From NCBI GenBank assembly GCA_946479205.1, contig CAMLFJ010000082.1, positions 1-9,680 on the forward strand: a DNA stretch of 9,680 nucleotides. The letters run 5' to 3'. The notes under the pieces were generated by a model that had not been told where the DNA came from, searched no databases, and saw nothing but the letters and a program-made list of their open reading frames with translations. Below, in pieces: positions 1 through 6,696 of this stretch; the stretch's first letter is position 1, and every line of letters begins with the position of its first letter. Source of the DNA: an uncultured bacterium. Lineage in GTDB: Bacteria; Methylomirabilota; Methylomirabilia; Rokubacteriales; CSP1-6. A program made the translations under genes and the position numbers.

Positions 1-10
1 TCACCTTACT

Positions 11-50
11 GACCCCTCACCCAACCCTCTCCCCAGGGGGGAGAGGGTGA
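11..50. repeat. Intergenic hairpin repeat (CCCTCTCCCC / GGGGAGAGGG type)
   Basis: Perfect 11-bp inverted arms ACCCTCTCCCC (24-34) and GGGGAGAGGGT (38-48) are separated by AGG. The left side is preceded by CCCCTCACCCA, and TCACCC at 17-22 can also match GGGTGA at 45-50. This kind of palindrome is recalled as a common dispersed intergenic repeat in GC-rich bacterial genomes. It lies just upstream of the SDR ribosome binding site, so in RNA it would fold in the 5' leader of that gene or act at the 3' end of an upstream gene outside the window. The copy looks asymmetric, because the right flank lacks a full GGGTGAGGGG counterpart. Confidence 0.65.
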
Positions 51-63
51 CAAGGGAGCGCCC

Positions 64-864
64 GTGCGTCTAGCCAGGAAGATCGCGATCGTGACCGGGA
101 CCAGTCCCAATATCGGCGGCGGCATCGCCGAGGGCCTGTCGGAAGAAGGCGCCATCGTCGCGTGCGTGGACGTGACGCCGGACAACGCGCGCCAGTGCGC
201 GGAGGCGATCAAGCGGCGCGGCGGGGACGCCCTCGGGATCGCGTGCGACGTCACCGACGAGGCGCAGGTGGAGGCGATGGTGGCGCGGGTCCGGGAGGCC
301 TACGGCGGCGTGGACATCCTCGTCAACAACGCGGGCATCCTGGGCGGCCTGAGCGTGCTCGAGATGCCGGTCGAGCGCTGGAATCGCCAGATCGCGGTCA
401 ACCTCACCGGGACCTTCCTCTGCACCAAGCACGTGGCCCGGCTCATGGTGGAGCAGAAGCGGCCGGGAAGCATCGTGGTGGTGGTCTCGACCGCCGGCCA
501 CCAGGGCCAGGCCGGCAACATCGCGTATTCCACGAGCAAGAGCGGGTTGCTCAACTTCACGCGCGCCGCCGCGATGGACCTGGCCCGCCACGGCATCCGG
601 GTGAATAGCCTGACGCCGACCGCCACCGACACCGACGAGGCCGCCGAGCGCGCGGTGGCCTGGGGACGCCCGCGGCCCGAACCCCGCGCCCGTGGGCTCG
701 ATTTTCCGAAGATGGTGCCGATGGGCAAGCTGCCGAGCCCACGGCACTACGCCCGCGCGGTCGTCTTCCTCGCCTCCGACGACGCCGAGATGGTCACCGG
801 CACCGACCTCCGCGTGGACGCGGGCGCGATCGCGAAGTACTGGCCCTGGATCCCGAATGCCTGA
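64..864 (+). CDS. SDR-family NAD(P)-dependent oxidoreductase
   Basis: This is a 266-residue classical short-chain dehydrogenase/reductase, a cytosolic enzyme expected to oxidise an alcohol or reduce a ketone with NAD(H). The start is GTG at 64, preceded by AAGGGAG at 52-58 with a 5-nt gap. A Rossmann fold is visible: a TGxxxGxG-like motif at residues 11-18 (TGTSPNIG), an acidic D36 at the end of beta-2 suggesting NAD preference, D62, NNAG at 88-91, and the catalytic set N113, S142, Y155 and K159 (YSTSK). The middle glycine of the nucleotide motif is Asn (N16), which is atypical. The C-terminal part has a proline/arginine-rich insertion (about 200-216) and ends in an aromatic tail (KYWPWIPNA), with VDAG in place of the usual VDGG. 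Substrate cannot be assigned. It is the only long plus-strand gene; what lies upstream is not seen. Confidence 0.9.
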   Translation: MRLARKIAIVTGTSPNIGGGIAEGLSEEGAIVACVDVTPDNARQCAEAIKRRGGDALGIACDVTDEAQVEAMVARVREAYGGVDILVNNAGILGGLSVLEMPVERWNRQIAVNLTGTFLCTKHVARLMVEQKRPGSIVVVVSTAGHQGQAGNIAYSTSKSGLLNFTRAAAMDLARHGIRVNSLTPTATDTDEAAERAVAWGRPRPEPRARGLDFPKMVPMGKLPSPRHYARAVVFLASDDAEMVTGTDLRVDAGAIAKYWPWIPNA

Positions 865-872
865 GGCCCGGG

Positions 873-895
873 CCGTCGCCGGCGGCTGACGGTTT
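873..895 (+). terminator. Probable intrinsic terminator after the SDR gene
   Basis: CCGTCGCC (873-880) pairs with GGC-T-GACGG (884-892) around a GGC loop. That is about 8 bp with one bulged T, followed by only three T residues (893-895). It begins 9 nt after the SDR stop codon. A further perfect palindrome, GGCCCGGGCC (865-874), abuts it. The T run is short, so termination is plausible rather than certain. Confidence 0.4.
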
Positions 896-926
896 CCGAC
901 AGTCCCGGCTCAGCCCCCGCCACCTA

Positions 927-968
927 ACCGATTGATTTCAATCGACACGAAGGGTGGCGTACCGATTG
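927..968. promoter_or_regulatory. Possible regulatory site: short inverted and direct repeats upstream of the small membrane gene
   Basis: CGATTG (929-934) and CAATCG (939-944) form a perfect 6-bp inverted repeat around ATTT. The octamer ACCGATTG occurs at 927-934 and again at 961-968, 34 bp apart. The stretch is more AT-rich than its surroundings and lies 55-96 bp before the ATG at 1023, where a promoter or operator would be expected. I see no convincing -35/-10 pair, so the role is a guess. Confidence 0.25.
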
Positions 969-1022
969 CAGAATCTCCGTCCTGCGCTGCTCAGACGAAG
1001 GATCTGTGAAAGGAGCACGACC

Positions 1023-1181
1023 ATGGGCTTCTCCGGACTTCGCGCGGTGATCATGGTGGCCGTCCTGGTGGTTCTCGCCCTCGGCGTCACCCAGTACGAC
1101 CTGCCCGGCTGGCTGCTTCCGGTGGGCCTCATCGGCACCGGCGTTCTCCTGAAGGCCTGGGAGAGCCGCGCCTCGTCCTGA
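1023..1181 (+). CDS. Small membrane protein, hypothetical (52 aa)
   Basis: The 52-residue product begins MGFSGLRAVIMVAVLVVLAL and has two hydrophobic stretches, about residues 8-22 and 30-43, split by a short polar turn (TQYDLPGW). It ends in a charged tail, KAWESRASS. This is the shape of a two-pass small inner-membrane peptide. The ATG at 1023 is chosen because AAAGGAG (1009-1015) lies 7 nt upstream. An in-frame GTG at 954 would add 23 polar residues and has no such site. I do not recognise the family and assign no function. It ends 7 bp from the stop of the convergent LLM gene. A probable terminator upstream suggests its own promoter, which I could not identify. Confidence 0.6.
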   Translation: MGFSGLRAVIMVAVLVVLALGVTQYDLPGWLLPVGLIGTGVLLKAWESRASS

Positions 1182-1188
1182 CCCGCCT

Positions 1189-2037
1189 CTAGCGCAGCAC
1201 CGTCTCCGCGATGCGGGTCAGCTCGCTCACCATCGCCGCCTCCGTCCTCGACGTGGCCGGCCGGATGATGACGCGGGTGGCGCCCGCATCGAGGAGCCGG
1301 CGCACCAGGTCCCGGTCGGCGGGTTGCCCGTGCACCGAGATCGTGAGGGCGGCGGGATCGCGGCCGGCGTCCTTGGCGAGCCGGTCGAGGGTGGCCCGGC
1401 TCTCGCGGAGCTGATCCGGCGTCACCCGGTTCGGCAGCCAGCCGTCTCCCCAGGACGCCACGCGCTGGAGCACGTTCTTGGCGCCCCCGCCCAGCAGCAC
1501 CGGCGGGTGCGGCTTCTGGGCCGGCTTGGGATAGGAGCGCACCGGCGGGAAGTCGTAGTACTTGCCGTGGAACTCGGCCTCGGTCTTCGTCCACAGCTCC
1601 TTCATGGCGAGGACCGACTCCCGCGTCTGCGTCCAGCGGTGATCGAAGTCGCCGCCCATGATCTGGGTCTCCTCGCGGAGCCACCCCGCCCCGATGCCGA
1701 AGAGGAAGCGCCCCCCGCTGAAGAGATCGAGCGTGGAGACTTCCTTGGCCAGCACCAGCGGATGCCGCTCGGGCACCAGCACGATGCCGGTGGCGAGCTT
1801 GATGCGGCTGGTCGTCCCCGAGGCCCGCGCGAGCGCGACGAAGGGATCCACGAAGTGCGAGTACTCCTCGGGGATGATCCCGTCCGGCGAGCCCGGGAAC
1901 CGGCTCTCCGTGCGCACCGGGATGAACGGGTGCTCGGCGCACCAGAAGGACTCGAAGCCCAGCTCCTCGGCCTTGCGGGCCATGGCGCCGACGTCCACGA
2001 GATAGGCCGGCAGGGGCACCGAGACGCCGATGTTCAT
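1189..2037 (-). CDS. LLM-class, probably F420-dependent, oxidoreductase
   Basis: This 282-residue luciferase-like monooxygenase fold protein resembles the TIGR03619 (Rv2161c-like) group of probable F420-dependent oxidoreductases. Supporting features are the N-terminal MNIGVSVP strand, FWCAEHPFIP at 31-40, the block TSRIKLATGIVLVPERHPLV (76-95), and the signature LDLFSGGRFLFGIGAGWL (103-120), followed by a GDFDHRW segment. A further conserved glycine block, PPVLLGGGAKNVLQRVASWGDGW, falls at 178-200. It would use reduced F420 or flavin to act on a small organic substrate in the cytosol; the substrate is unknown. The start at 2037 is supported by AAGGAG about 8 nt upstream on the minus strand. 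It lies 23 nt downstream of the SDR stop and is probably the last gene of the SBP-SDR-LLM group. Confidence 0.87.
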   Translation of the reverse strand: MNIGVSVPLPAYLVDVGAMARKAEELGFESFWCAEHPFIPVRTESRFPGSPDGIIPEEYSHFVDPFVALARASGTTSRIKLATGIVLVPERHPLVLAKEVSTLDLFSGGRFLFGIGAGWLREETQIMGGDFDHRWTQTRESVLAMKELWTKTEAEFHGKYYDFPPVRSYPKPAQKPHPPVLLGGGAKNVLQRVASWGDGWLPNRVTPDQLRESRATLDRLAKDAGRDPAALTISVHGQPADRDLVRRLLDAGATRVIIRPATSRTEAAMVSELTRIAETVLR

Positions 2038-2060
2038 GGGGAGGTCTCCTTGGTCGGGGC

Positions 2061-2840
2061 TCAGTCGAAGATGATGCCGCCGTCCACGTTGAAGGACTGG
2101 CCGGTGATATTGCGCGCGGCCGGGGAGGCCAGGAAGACCGCGAGGCCGGCGAGGTCTTCCGGCTCGTTCGCCCGCCCGAGCGGGATGACCGAGTCGCGCC
2201 GGCGCCTCATCTCCTCGACGCTCACGCCCTCGTCGCGGGCCCGCGTCGCCACGTTGGCCTCCGAGAGCGCGGTGACCGTGATGCCGGGGCAGATCGCGTT
2301 GACGTTGATGTCGTGCCGGGCGAGCTGGAGCGCGGCGGTGCGGGTCAGCGAGATCACGCTGCCCTTACTCGCCGCGTAGATCGCGTTCGAGGTGCCCGCG
2401 TAGCCCTTGCCCGCGATCGACGCGATGTTGATGATGATTCCGCTCCGCCGTGGGATCATCTCGCGGGCCACCCGCTGCAGGCAGAAGAAGACGCCCTTGG
2501 CGTTGACCCGCATGATGCGGTCCCAGTCCTGCTCGGTGAGATCCATGATGTAGGCGCGCCGGGTGACCCCCGCATTGTTCACCAGCACGTCGATCCGCCC
2601 GAAAGCCTCCATCACGCGCTTCACCATCCGGTCGATGGCGGCCAGGTCGCCCACGTCGGTGTCGAGCGCCAGGCTCCGGGGGCCCAGCGCGGCGACCGCA
2701 TCCGCGGTCACCTTGGCCGCACCTCCGTCCACGTCCACCGCGGCAACCTGGGCCCCGGCCCGGGCCAGGGCCAGCGCGGTGGCCTTCCCGATGCCGTTGC
2801 CGGCTCCGGTGACGATCGCGACGCGGTCGGCGAGGGTCAT
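2061..2840 (-). CDS. SDR-family NAD-dependent oxidoreductase (3-oxoacyl-reductase-like)
   Basis: A 259-residue classical SDR. The textbook motifs are TGAGNGIG at 11-18, D36 after beta-2 (NAD preference), D62, NNAG at 88-91, the catalytic set N113, S141, Y155 and K159 (YAASK), the PG turn (185-186), and a C-terminal GQSFNVDGG. It probably interconverts a secondary alcohol and a ketone or a 3-hydroxyacyl and 3-oxoacyl compound, in the FabG/BDH-like broad group; the substrate is open. The ATG at 2840 is preferred because it places the Rossmann beta-strand at the usual distance. Longer in-frame starts would run back into the upstream gene. The start lies 8 nt after the stop of the solute-binding protein and I see no strong Shine-Dalgarno site, so translation is probably coupled to it. 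Confidence 0.9.
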   Translation of the reverse strand: MTLADRVAIVTGAGNGIGKATALALARAGAQVAAVDVDGGAAKVTADAVAALGPRSLALDTDVGDLAAIDRMVKRVMEAFGRIDVLVNNAGVTRRAYIMDLTEQDWDRIMRVNAKGVFFCLQRVAREMIPRRSGIIINIASIAGKGYAGTSNAIYAASKGSVISLTRTAALQLARHDINVNAICPGITVTALSEANVATRARDEGVSVEEMRRRRDSVIPLGRANEPEDLAGLAVFLASPAARNITGQSFNVDGGIIFD

Positions 2841-2848
2841 TCGCGGGC

Positions 2849-4474
2849 TCAGCGGTCCAGCCAGGCGGTGATGAGCCGCCCGCCGTAGTCGTAGCCGAGG
2901 TTCGGGCCGTAGTTCTTGAGCGCCCCGTCCCACACCGCGATGTAGGTCCCGGTCGGAGCGTGGACGTAGTACTGCTGCTTGGCGAGGTGCCGCTGGATGT
3001 CGTTGATGATGTCGCGCCGGGCCTTCACGTCCATCGCGCGCCGCTGCCGGACGAGCAGGTCGTCGAGGGCCGGATCCTTGACGTGGCTCCGGTTCCGCGG
3101 CTCGCCGGTATAGTACTGGCCGAAGAGGAAGTTGTCGGGCTCGAGGAACGGGGTCAGGGGCCCGAACACCATCGAGTCGTACTTCCCGAGCCGGCAGCTC
3201 GCCTGGTACGCGCCGTACTCCTTCTGATCCAGCTTCGCGTCGATGCCCACCGACTTGAGGTGCTTGATCACGAGCTGGACGGTGTCCACCAGCACGGTCG
3301 AGCCGTAGGAGTTGAAGCAGATGCTGGCCGGGAAGCCGTTGGGGTAGCCGGCGGCCGCGAGCAGCCGCTTGCCCTCCGCGGGGTCGTGCCGGTAGTAGCG
3401 CGCGCCCTCCCCGAGCTGGTCGATGGGCAGGGCCCAGTCGGTGAGCGCGGCGGCCATCGGCCCGTTGACGACCCCTTCACCCTCGAGCGTCGCCTCGATG
3501 ATCTCGCGCCGGTTGAGGGCCAGCGACACCGCCTGGCGCACCCGCGCGTCGCTCCACGGCTTTTGATCCGTCCGCATCGCGAGATCGTTCACCACGTTCG
3601 ACGTGAACTCCAGGGTGCGGAGCGAGGGCCGCGTCTGGCGGAGCCGGTCCTTGATCGACACCCAGTCCGTCCGGTTGATGGCCCCCGGGAACTCCCAGCC
3701 GAGGTCGTAGCGGCCAGCGAGGAACGAGGCCATGCGCGAGGCGTTGTCCTCGTCCACCATCAGCTCGACCCGGTCGATGTACGGCAGGCCCGCCACGAAG
3801 TAGGCGGGGTTGCGCACCAGGGTGATGGACACGTTCGGCTTGTAGCTCTCGAGCATCCAGGGGCCGGTGCCGATCACGGCCTCCGGCTTCTTGAGGTCGC
3901 CGAACTTCTCCACGCACTCCCGGGCCACGATGCCGCCCGCCATCGGGCTCGCCACCATGTCGAGGAACCACGCGAACGGCTCGGAGAGCGTGAACCGGAC
4001 CGTGTAGCGGTCGACCGCCTCGACCTTGGCGATCGAGCGGTACATCGAGGCGTTGCTGCCGGTCTCGGTGAGCATCCGCTCGAACGTGTACTTCACGTCC
4101 TCGGCGGTGAGCTCGCGCCCGTTCACCGGCGGCTTGGCGTGGAAGCGGACGCCCTTCCGGAGCTTGAACACGTAGGTGGTATCGCTCGGCTGCGTCCAGG
4201 ACTCGGCCAGGTCTCCTTCGATCACCAGCGAGCCGGGCCGCACGGTGGGGCCGGCCCGGTGCTTCAGGAGACGGCTGTGGGTGAAGGAGATCACCACGTG
4301 CGTCTTGTAGGCGTGCACCATGCTCTGGTCGAAGTGCGGCGGGTCCCAGGCGCGGATGGACAGGGTGCCGCCCCGCTTCGGAGTCTGGGCGGCCTGGGCG
4401 ACGGCGCCCGAGGGCGCGGCGGCCAGAGCCGCGGCGGCAGTGGTGGCGGCGAGAAACTCTCGGCGAGTGAGCAT
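2849..4474 (-). CDS. ABC transporter substrate-binding protein, SBP_bac_5 family, Tat-exported
   Basis: The 541-residue protein has a twin-arginine leader, MLTRREFLAATTAAAALAAA, with a likely signal peptidase site near residues 26-28 (AVAQA). The mature part has the order typical of peptide/nickel/opine-binding family 5 proteins: GGTLSI at 35-40, EGDLAESW at 87-93, YVFKLRKGVRFH at 101-112, ELTAEDVKYTFERM at 121-134, then the DARVRQAVSLALNRREII block and a RLLAAAGYPNG motif. It should act in the periplasm, delivering a peptide or other small organic solute to an inner-membrane ABC permease. No permease or ATPase gene is adjacent, so it is an orphan within this window. It starts 68 nt after the MFS stop, with GGGAGG about 10 nt upstream of the ATG, and heads the SBP-SDR-LLM group. 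Confidence 0.92.
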   Translation of the reverse strand: MLTRREFLAATTAAAALAAAPSGAVAQAAQTPKRGGTLSIRAWDPPHFDQSMVHAYKTHVVISFTHSRLLKHRAGPTVRPGSLVIEGDLAESWTQPSDTTYVFKLRKGVRFHAKPPVNGRELTAEDVKYTFERMLTETGSNASMYRSIAKVEAVDRYTVRFTLSEPFAWFLDMVASPMAGGIVARECVEKFGDLKKPEAVIGTGPWMLESYKPNVSITLVRNPAYFVAGLPYIDRVELMVDEDNASRMASFLAGRYDLGWEFPGAINRTDWVSIKDRLRQTRPSLRTLEFTSNVVNDLAMRTDQKPWSDARVRQAVSLALNRREIIEATLEGEGVVNGPMAAALTDWALPIDQLGEGARYYRHDPAEGKRLLAAAGYPNGFPASICFNSYGSTVLVDTVQLVIKHLKSVGIDAKLDQKEYGAYQASCRLGKYDSMVFGPLTPFLEPDNFLFGQYYTGEPRNRSHVKDPALDDLLVRQRRAMDVKARRDIINDIQRHLAKQQYYVHAPTGTYIAVWDGALKNYGPNLGYDYGGRLITAWLDR

Positions 4475-4542
4475 GGGCTGACTGCCTCCCGGGCGCGTCG
4501 TTGGGCGCGGCACCCGATGCTCCACCGGACCGGCCGGCCTCG

Positions 4543-5787
4543 TCAAGCGCGATCGGCGGAGCGGCCCGAGGCGCGGGGGCGATCCCCGGCCAGATCGCGC
4601 GGTCCCAGCAGCACGAAGGCCACCTGCCCCAGCAGCGCGATCACCGCGACGTGCAGGAAGGCGAGCCCCCAGCCCATGGGCGACATGCCGCCGCTCAGGT
4701 CGAGGATCCATCCGATCACGATCGGTCCGACGGCCCCACCCGCGTAACCCGCCATCGAGTGCAGCGCCAGGGTGGCGCCGCGCCGTTCCAGATCCGCGCT
4801 CCCCGCCGCGCCCGCGGTGAGCGACGAGGAGTCGAGCCAGATCAGCAGACCGTAGAGGAGCACGAGGGCCGCGGCCACCGTGTAGGAGCGGGCGCCCAGG
4901 AACCCGATCCCGGCCGCGCACACCACGCACGCGGTCATGGCCAGGCGCACGAGACGGGGCCGACCCATCCGGATGGCGGCTTCATTGCCGGCGACGCTGG
5001 CCCAGGTGCCGACGAGCCCCATGGTCGTCGCGACCGCGGTGGGCCCGATCCACGGGCCACCGCCGCCCGTCGCGGCCGCGACGTAGGCCAGGAACGCGAC
5101 CGCCCAGCCGCGCAGGGCGTTCATCTCCCACGTGTGCGCGCAGTAGGCGGCCGCGTAGGCCATCGCCGAGCGGTTGCGAAGCACCGGCCGGAAATCGAAG
5201 AGTGCCCCCGAGGCCACGGTGGCCGGGCGGCGCTCCCGTGCCGGCGCCCAGACGAACACGATCAGCCAGCCGATCATCGCGGCGACCGCGGCCGCCGCGA
5301 AGGCGCCGCGCCAGCCGAGCCACCGGCCGATCGTGCCCGCGAACACGAAGGAGATCGCGCCCGCGATGCCGATGCTCGCGGCGTGCCCGGCCACCGCGCG
5401 CGACATCAGAACGGGCTCGACCCGGTCGGCCAGCAGCTTGAGACCGGTCATGTAGGTGCCCGCCCAGCCCACGCCGGCAAGCGCGCGGGCCGCCGCCGCG
5501 CCCCACGGGCCGTCGACGAGGACCGCGAAGCCCAGGTGGCTCGCCACCGTGAGGGCCACTCCGCTCAGGTACACGGCGCGCGCGTCCACGCGGTCCGTGA
5601 GCGTGACCAGGATCGGCACCGACACCGTGTACGCGGCGTAGAAGATGCCGGTGATCCAGCCCGCCTCCCGGTTGGTGAGCTGCCACTCGGCGAGGAAGCC
5701 GGGCAGCAGCGCCGGCCACGAGTAGGCCCCGATCTGGGCGCACACCTGCGCCGCGCACACGCAGGCGACCAGCCGCGCGGGAGTCAC
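4543..5787 (-). CDS. MFS transporter, last gene of the arsenic operon
   Basis: A 414-residue major facilitator protein with about 12 hydrophobic segments. A motif-A-like loop, LTDRVDAR, falls at 63-70, and there is a long polar loop between the two six-helix halves (about 181-205). It would be a proton-coupled inner-membrane transporter. The GTG at 5787 is chosen because it overlaps the arsC stop (GTGA, 4 bp) and puts helix 1 at the N-terminus; earlier in-frame starts would overlap arsC further and add a non-hydrophobic arginine-rich stretch. The coupling suggests a role in arsenical export. ArsK and ArsJ are known MFS arsenical exporters, but I cannot assign this protein to either, and the GAPDH partner usual for ArsJ is absent. 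Three cysteines (C9, C11, C16) lie in helix 1. It could instead be a generic metabolite transporter. Confidence 0.85.
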   Translation of the reverse strand: MTPARLVACVCAAQVCAQIGAYSWPALLPGFLAEWQLTNREAGWITGIFYAAYTVSVPILVTLTDRVDARAVYLSGVALTVASHLGFAVLVDGPWGAAAARALAGVGWAGTYMTGLKLLADRVEPVLMSRAVAGHAASIGIAGAISFVFAGTIGRWLGWRGAFAAAAVAAMIGWLIVFVWAPARERRPATVASGALFDFRPVLRNRSAMAYAAAYCAHTWEMNALRGWAVAFLAYVAAATGGGGPWIGPTAVATTMGLVGTWASVAGNEAAIRMGRPRLVRLAMTACVVCAAGIGFLGARSYTVAAALVLLYGLLIWLDSSSLTAGAAGSADLERRGATLALHSMAGYAGGAVGPIVIGWILDLSGGMSPMGWGLAFLHVAVIALLGQVAFVLLGPRDLAGDRPRASGRSADRA

Positions 5788-6200
5788 CGGCCGCGGAGCC
5801 AGCCGGTCAGGCGCGCCTGGATCTGATCGCGCACCCGGCGGAAGACGACGAGCCGCTCCTCCTCGGTTCCGGTCGCGCGCGACGGATCGGGGAACGACCA
5901 GTGCAGCCGCTGCACCGAGCCGGGCACCCAGGGGCACCGCTCGTTGGCGTCGTCGCAGACCGTGATGAGGTAGTCCCAGGCCGGCACCTCGACGTCCGCG
6001 TAGACCTTGGAGGTGTGCCCGCCGAGATCGATGCCGAGCTCGGCCATGGCCCGGATGGCCAGCGGGTTGACCGACGTCTTCTCGGTCCCGGCGCTCCCGG
6101 CCTCGAAGCGGTCGCCCGCCATCGCGCGCAGGAAGCCCTCGGCCATCTGGCTGCGAGCCGAGTTGTGCGTGCAGAGGAACAGCACGCGCGGCGGGCTCAT
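5784..6200 (-). CDS. arsC: Arsenate reductase, thioredoxin-coupled LMW-phosphatase type
   Basis: The 138-residue protein matches the pI258-type ArsC. The P-loop CTHNSARS carries nucleophile C10 and R16 (CX5R). The two shuttle cysteines C82 and C89 lie in VCDDANERCP, and D105 in FPDPS is the general acid. These cysteine positions agree with those known for Staphylococcus aureus pI258 ArsC (10, 82, 89). The reaction is arsenate to arsenite, with the resulting disulfide passed from C10-C82 to C82-C89 and reduced by thioredoxin. It acts in the cytosol. The ATG at 6200 lies 1 nt after the stop of the acetyltransferase gene, with no clear Shine-Dalgarno site, so translation is probably coupled. It supplies arsenite to the channel, the methyltransferase and any exporter in the operon. 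Confidence 0.95.
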   Translation of the reverse strand: MSPPRVLFLCTHNSARSQMAEGFLRAMAGDRFEAGSAGTEKTSVNPLAIRAMAELGIDLGGHTSKVYADVEVPAWDYLITVCDDANERCPWVPGSVQRLHWSFPDPSRATGTEEERLVVFRRVRDQIQARLTGWLRGR

Positions 6201-6201
6201 G

Positions 6202-6696
6202 TCAGAGGAGCCGCTCCACGATCACGCAATCGCGCCACTCCCCGTCGAGCTTGCCGTGCCGCTGGTAGACGCCGACCACCCGGAAGCCGCACCGCTCGTG
6301 CAGGCGGAGGCTCGGGGTGTTCTCCGGGAAGATCCGGGAGACGATCTTCCAGAAGCCGCGCTCCGCGTACGCCTGACACATGGCATCGAGCGCAGCCCGG
6401 CCCGCGCCGGAGCCCCGCGCGGCGCGCGCCACGTAGACCGAGTGCTCGGCGACGCCCGCGTAGGCGGGACGGCTCCGGTAGGCGCTCGCCCCCGAGTACG
6501 CGATCACCTGCCCATCCCGCTCCACCACCGCGGTCGGAAACCGATCGCCCTTGTCCGCGAGCTGCTGCGCGATCTGGGCCACCGTTCGCGGCTCGGTCTC
6601 GAAGGTCGCCACCCGGTCGGCGATCCCCTCGTTGTAGATGGCGGCGATCGCGGCCGCGTCGGCCGGTGTCGCGAGGCGCGTGCGGAACGCGGTCAT
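6202..6696 (-). CDS. arsN1: GNAT acetyltransferase, arsinothricin resistance ArsN1 family
   Basis: A 164-residue GNAT-fold enzyme of the phosphinothricin/arsinothricin acetyltransferase group. Visible landmarks are the N-terminal TPADAAAIAAIYNEGIADRV (10-29) with TFETEPR at 31-37, the acetyl-CoA pyrophosphate loop RGSGAG (94-99), and the C-terminal blocks KIVSRIFPENTPSL and LDGEWRDCVIVERLL. These blocks resemble sequences I recall as ArsN1 family A. ArsN1 transfers acetyl from acetyl-CoA to the amino group of arsinothricin, an antibiotic methylarsenical amino acid, inactivating it in the cytosol. The start at 6696 overlaps the aquaporin stop (ATGA, 4 bp). Phosphinothricin or methionine sulfone are alternative substrates, since homology alone does not separate them; the ars neighbours favour arsinothricin. 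Confidence 0.85.
   Translation of the reverse strand: MTAFRTRLATPADAAAIAAIYNEGIADRVATFETEPRTVAQIAQQLADKGDRFPTAVVERDGQVIAYSGASAYRSRPAYAGVAEHSVYVARAARGSGAGRAALDAMCQAYAERGFWKIVSRIFPENTPSLRLHERCGFRVVGVYQRHGKLDGEWRDCVIVERLL

Noticed and set aside
1182..1188. Bidirectional terminator between the small membrane gene and the LLM gene
   Set aside because: Only 7 bp separate the two convergent stop codons and no hairpin with T runs is visible there.
938..1942. A 334-codon minus-strand frame overlapping the LLM gene and running under the small plus-strand gene
   Set aside because: It is an alternate frame of the LLM gene with no recognisable domain and is rich in Arg and Gly; the LLM frame has the family signature and a ribosome site.
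4475..4542. Terminator or promoter in the 68-nt gap between the MFS gene and the solute-binding gene
   Set aside because: GGGCGCG at 4491-4497 and 4503-4509 is a direct repeat, not a stem. Short GGCCGG palindromes lack a T run and no convincing -35/-10 pair is seen, so read-through from the ars operon cannot be excluded or shown.
2960..4747. A 595-codon open frame on the plus strand, antisense to the solute-binding protein
   Set aside because: It mirrors the codon structure of a clear SBP_bac_5 gene in GC-rich DNA, is dominated by Arg/His/Gly/Pro/Val, shows no domain, and would conflict with well-supported minus-strand genes.
5788..5937. A longer MFS protein starting at 5937
   Set aside because: The extra 50 residues lie wholly inside arsC in another frame, are Arg/Pro-rich and not hydrophobic, and the GTGA overlap at 5787-5784 is a standard coupled start.
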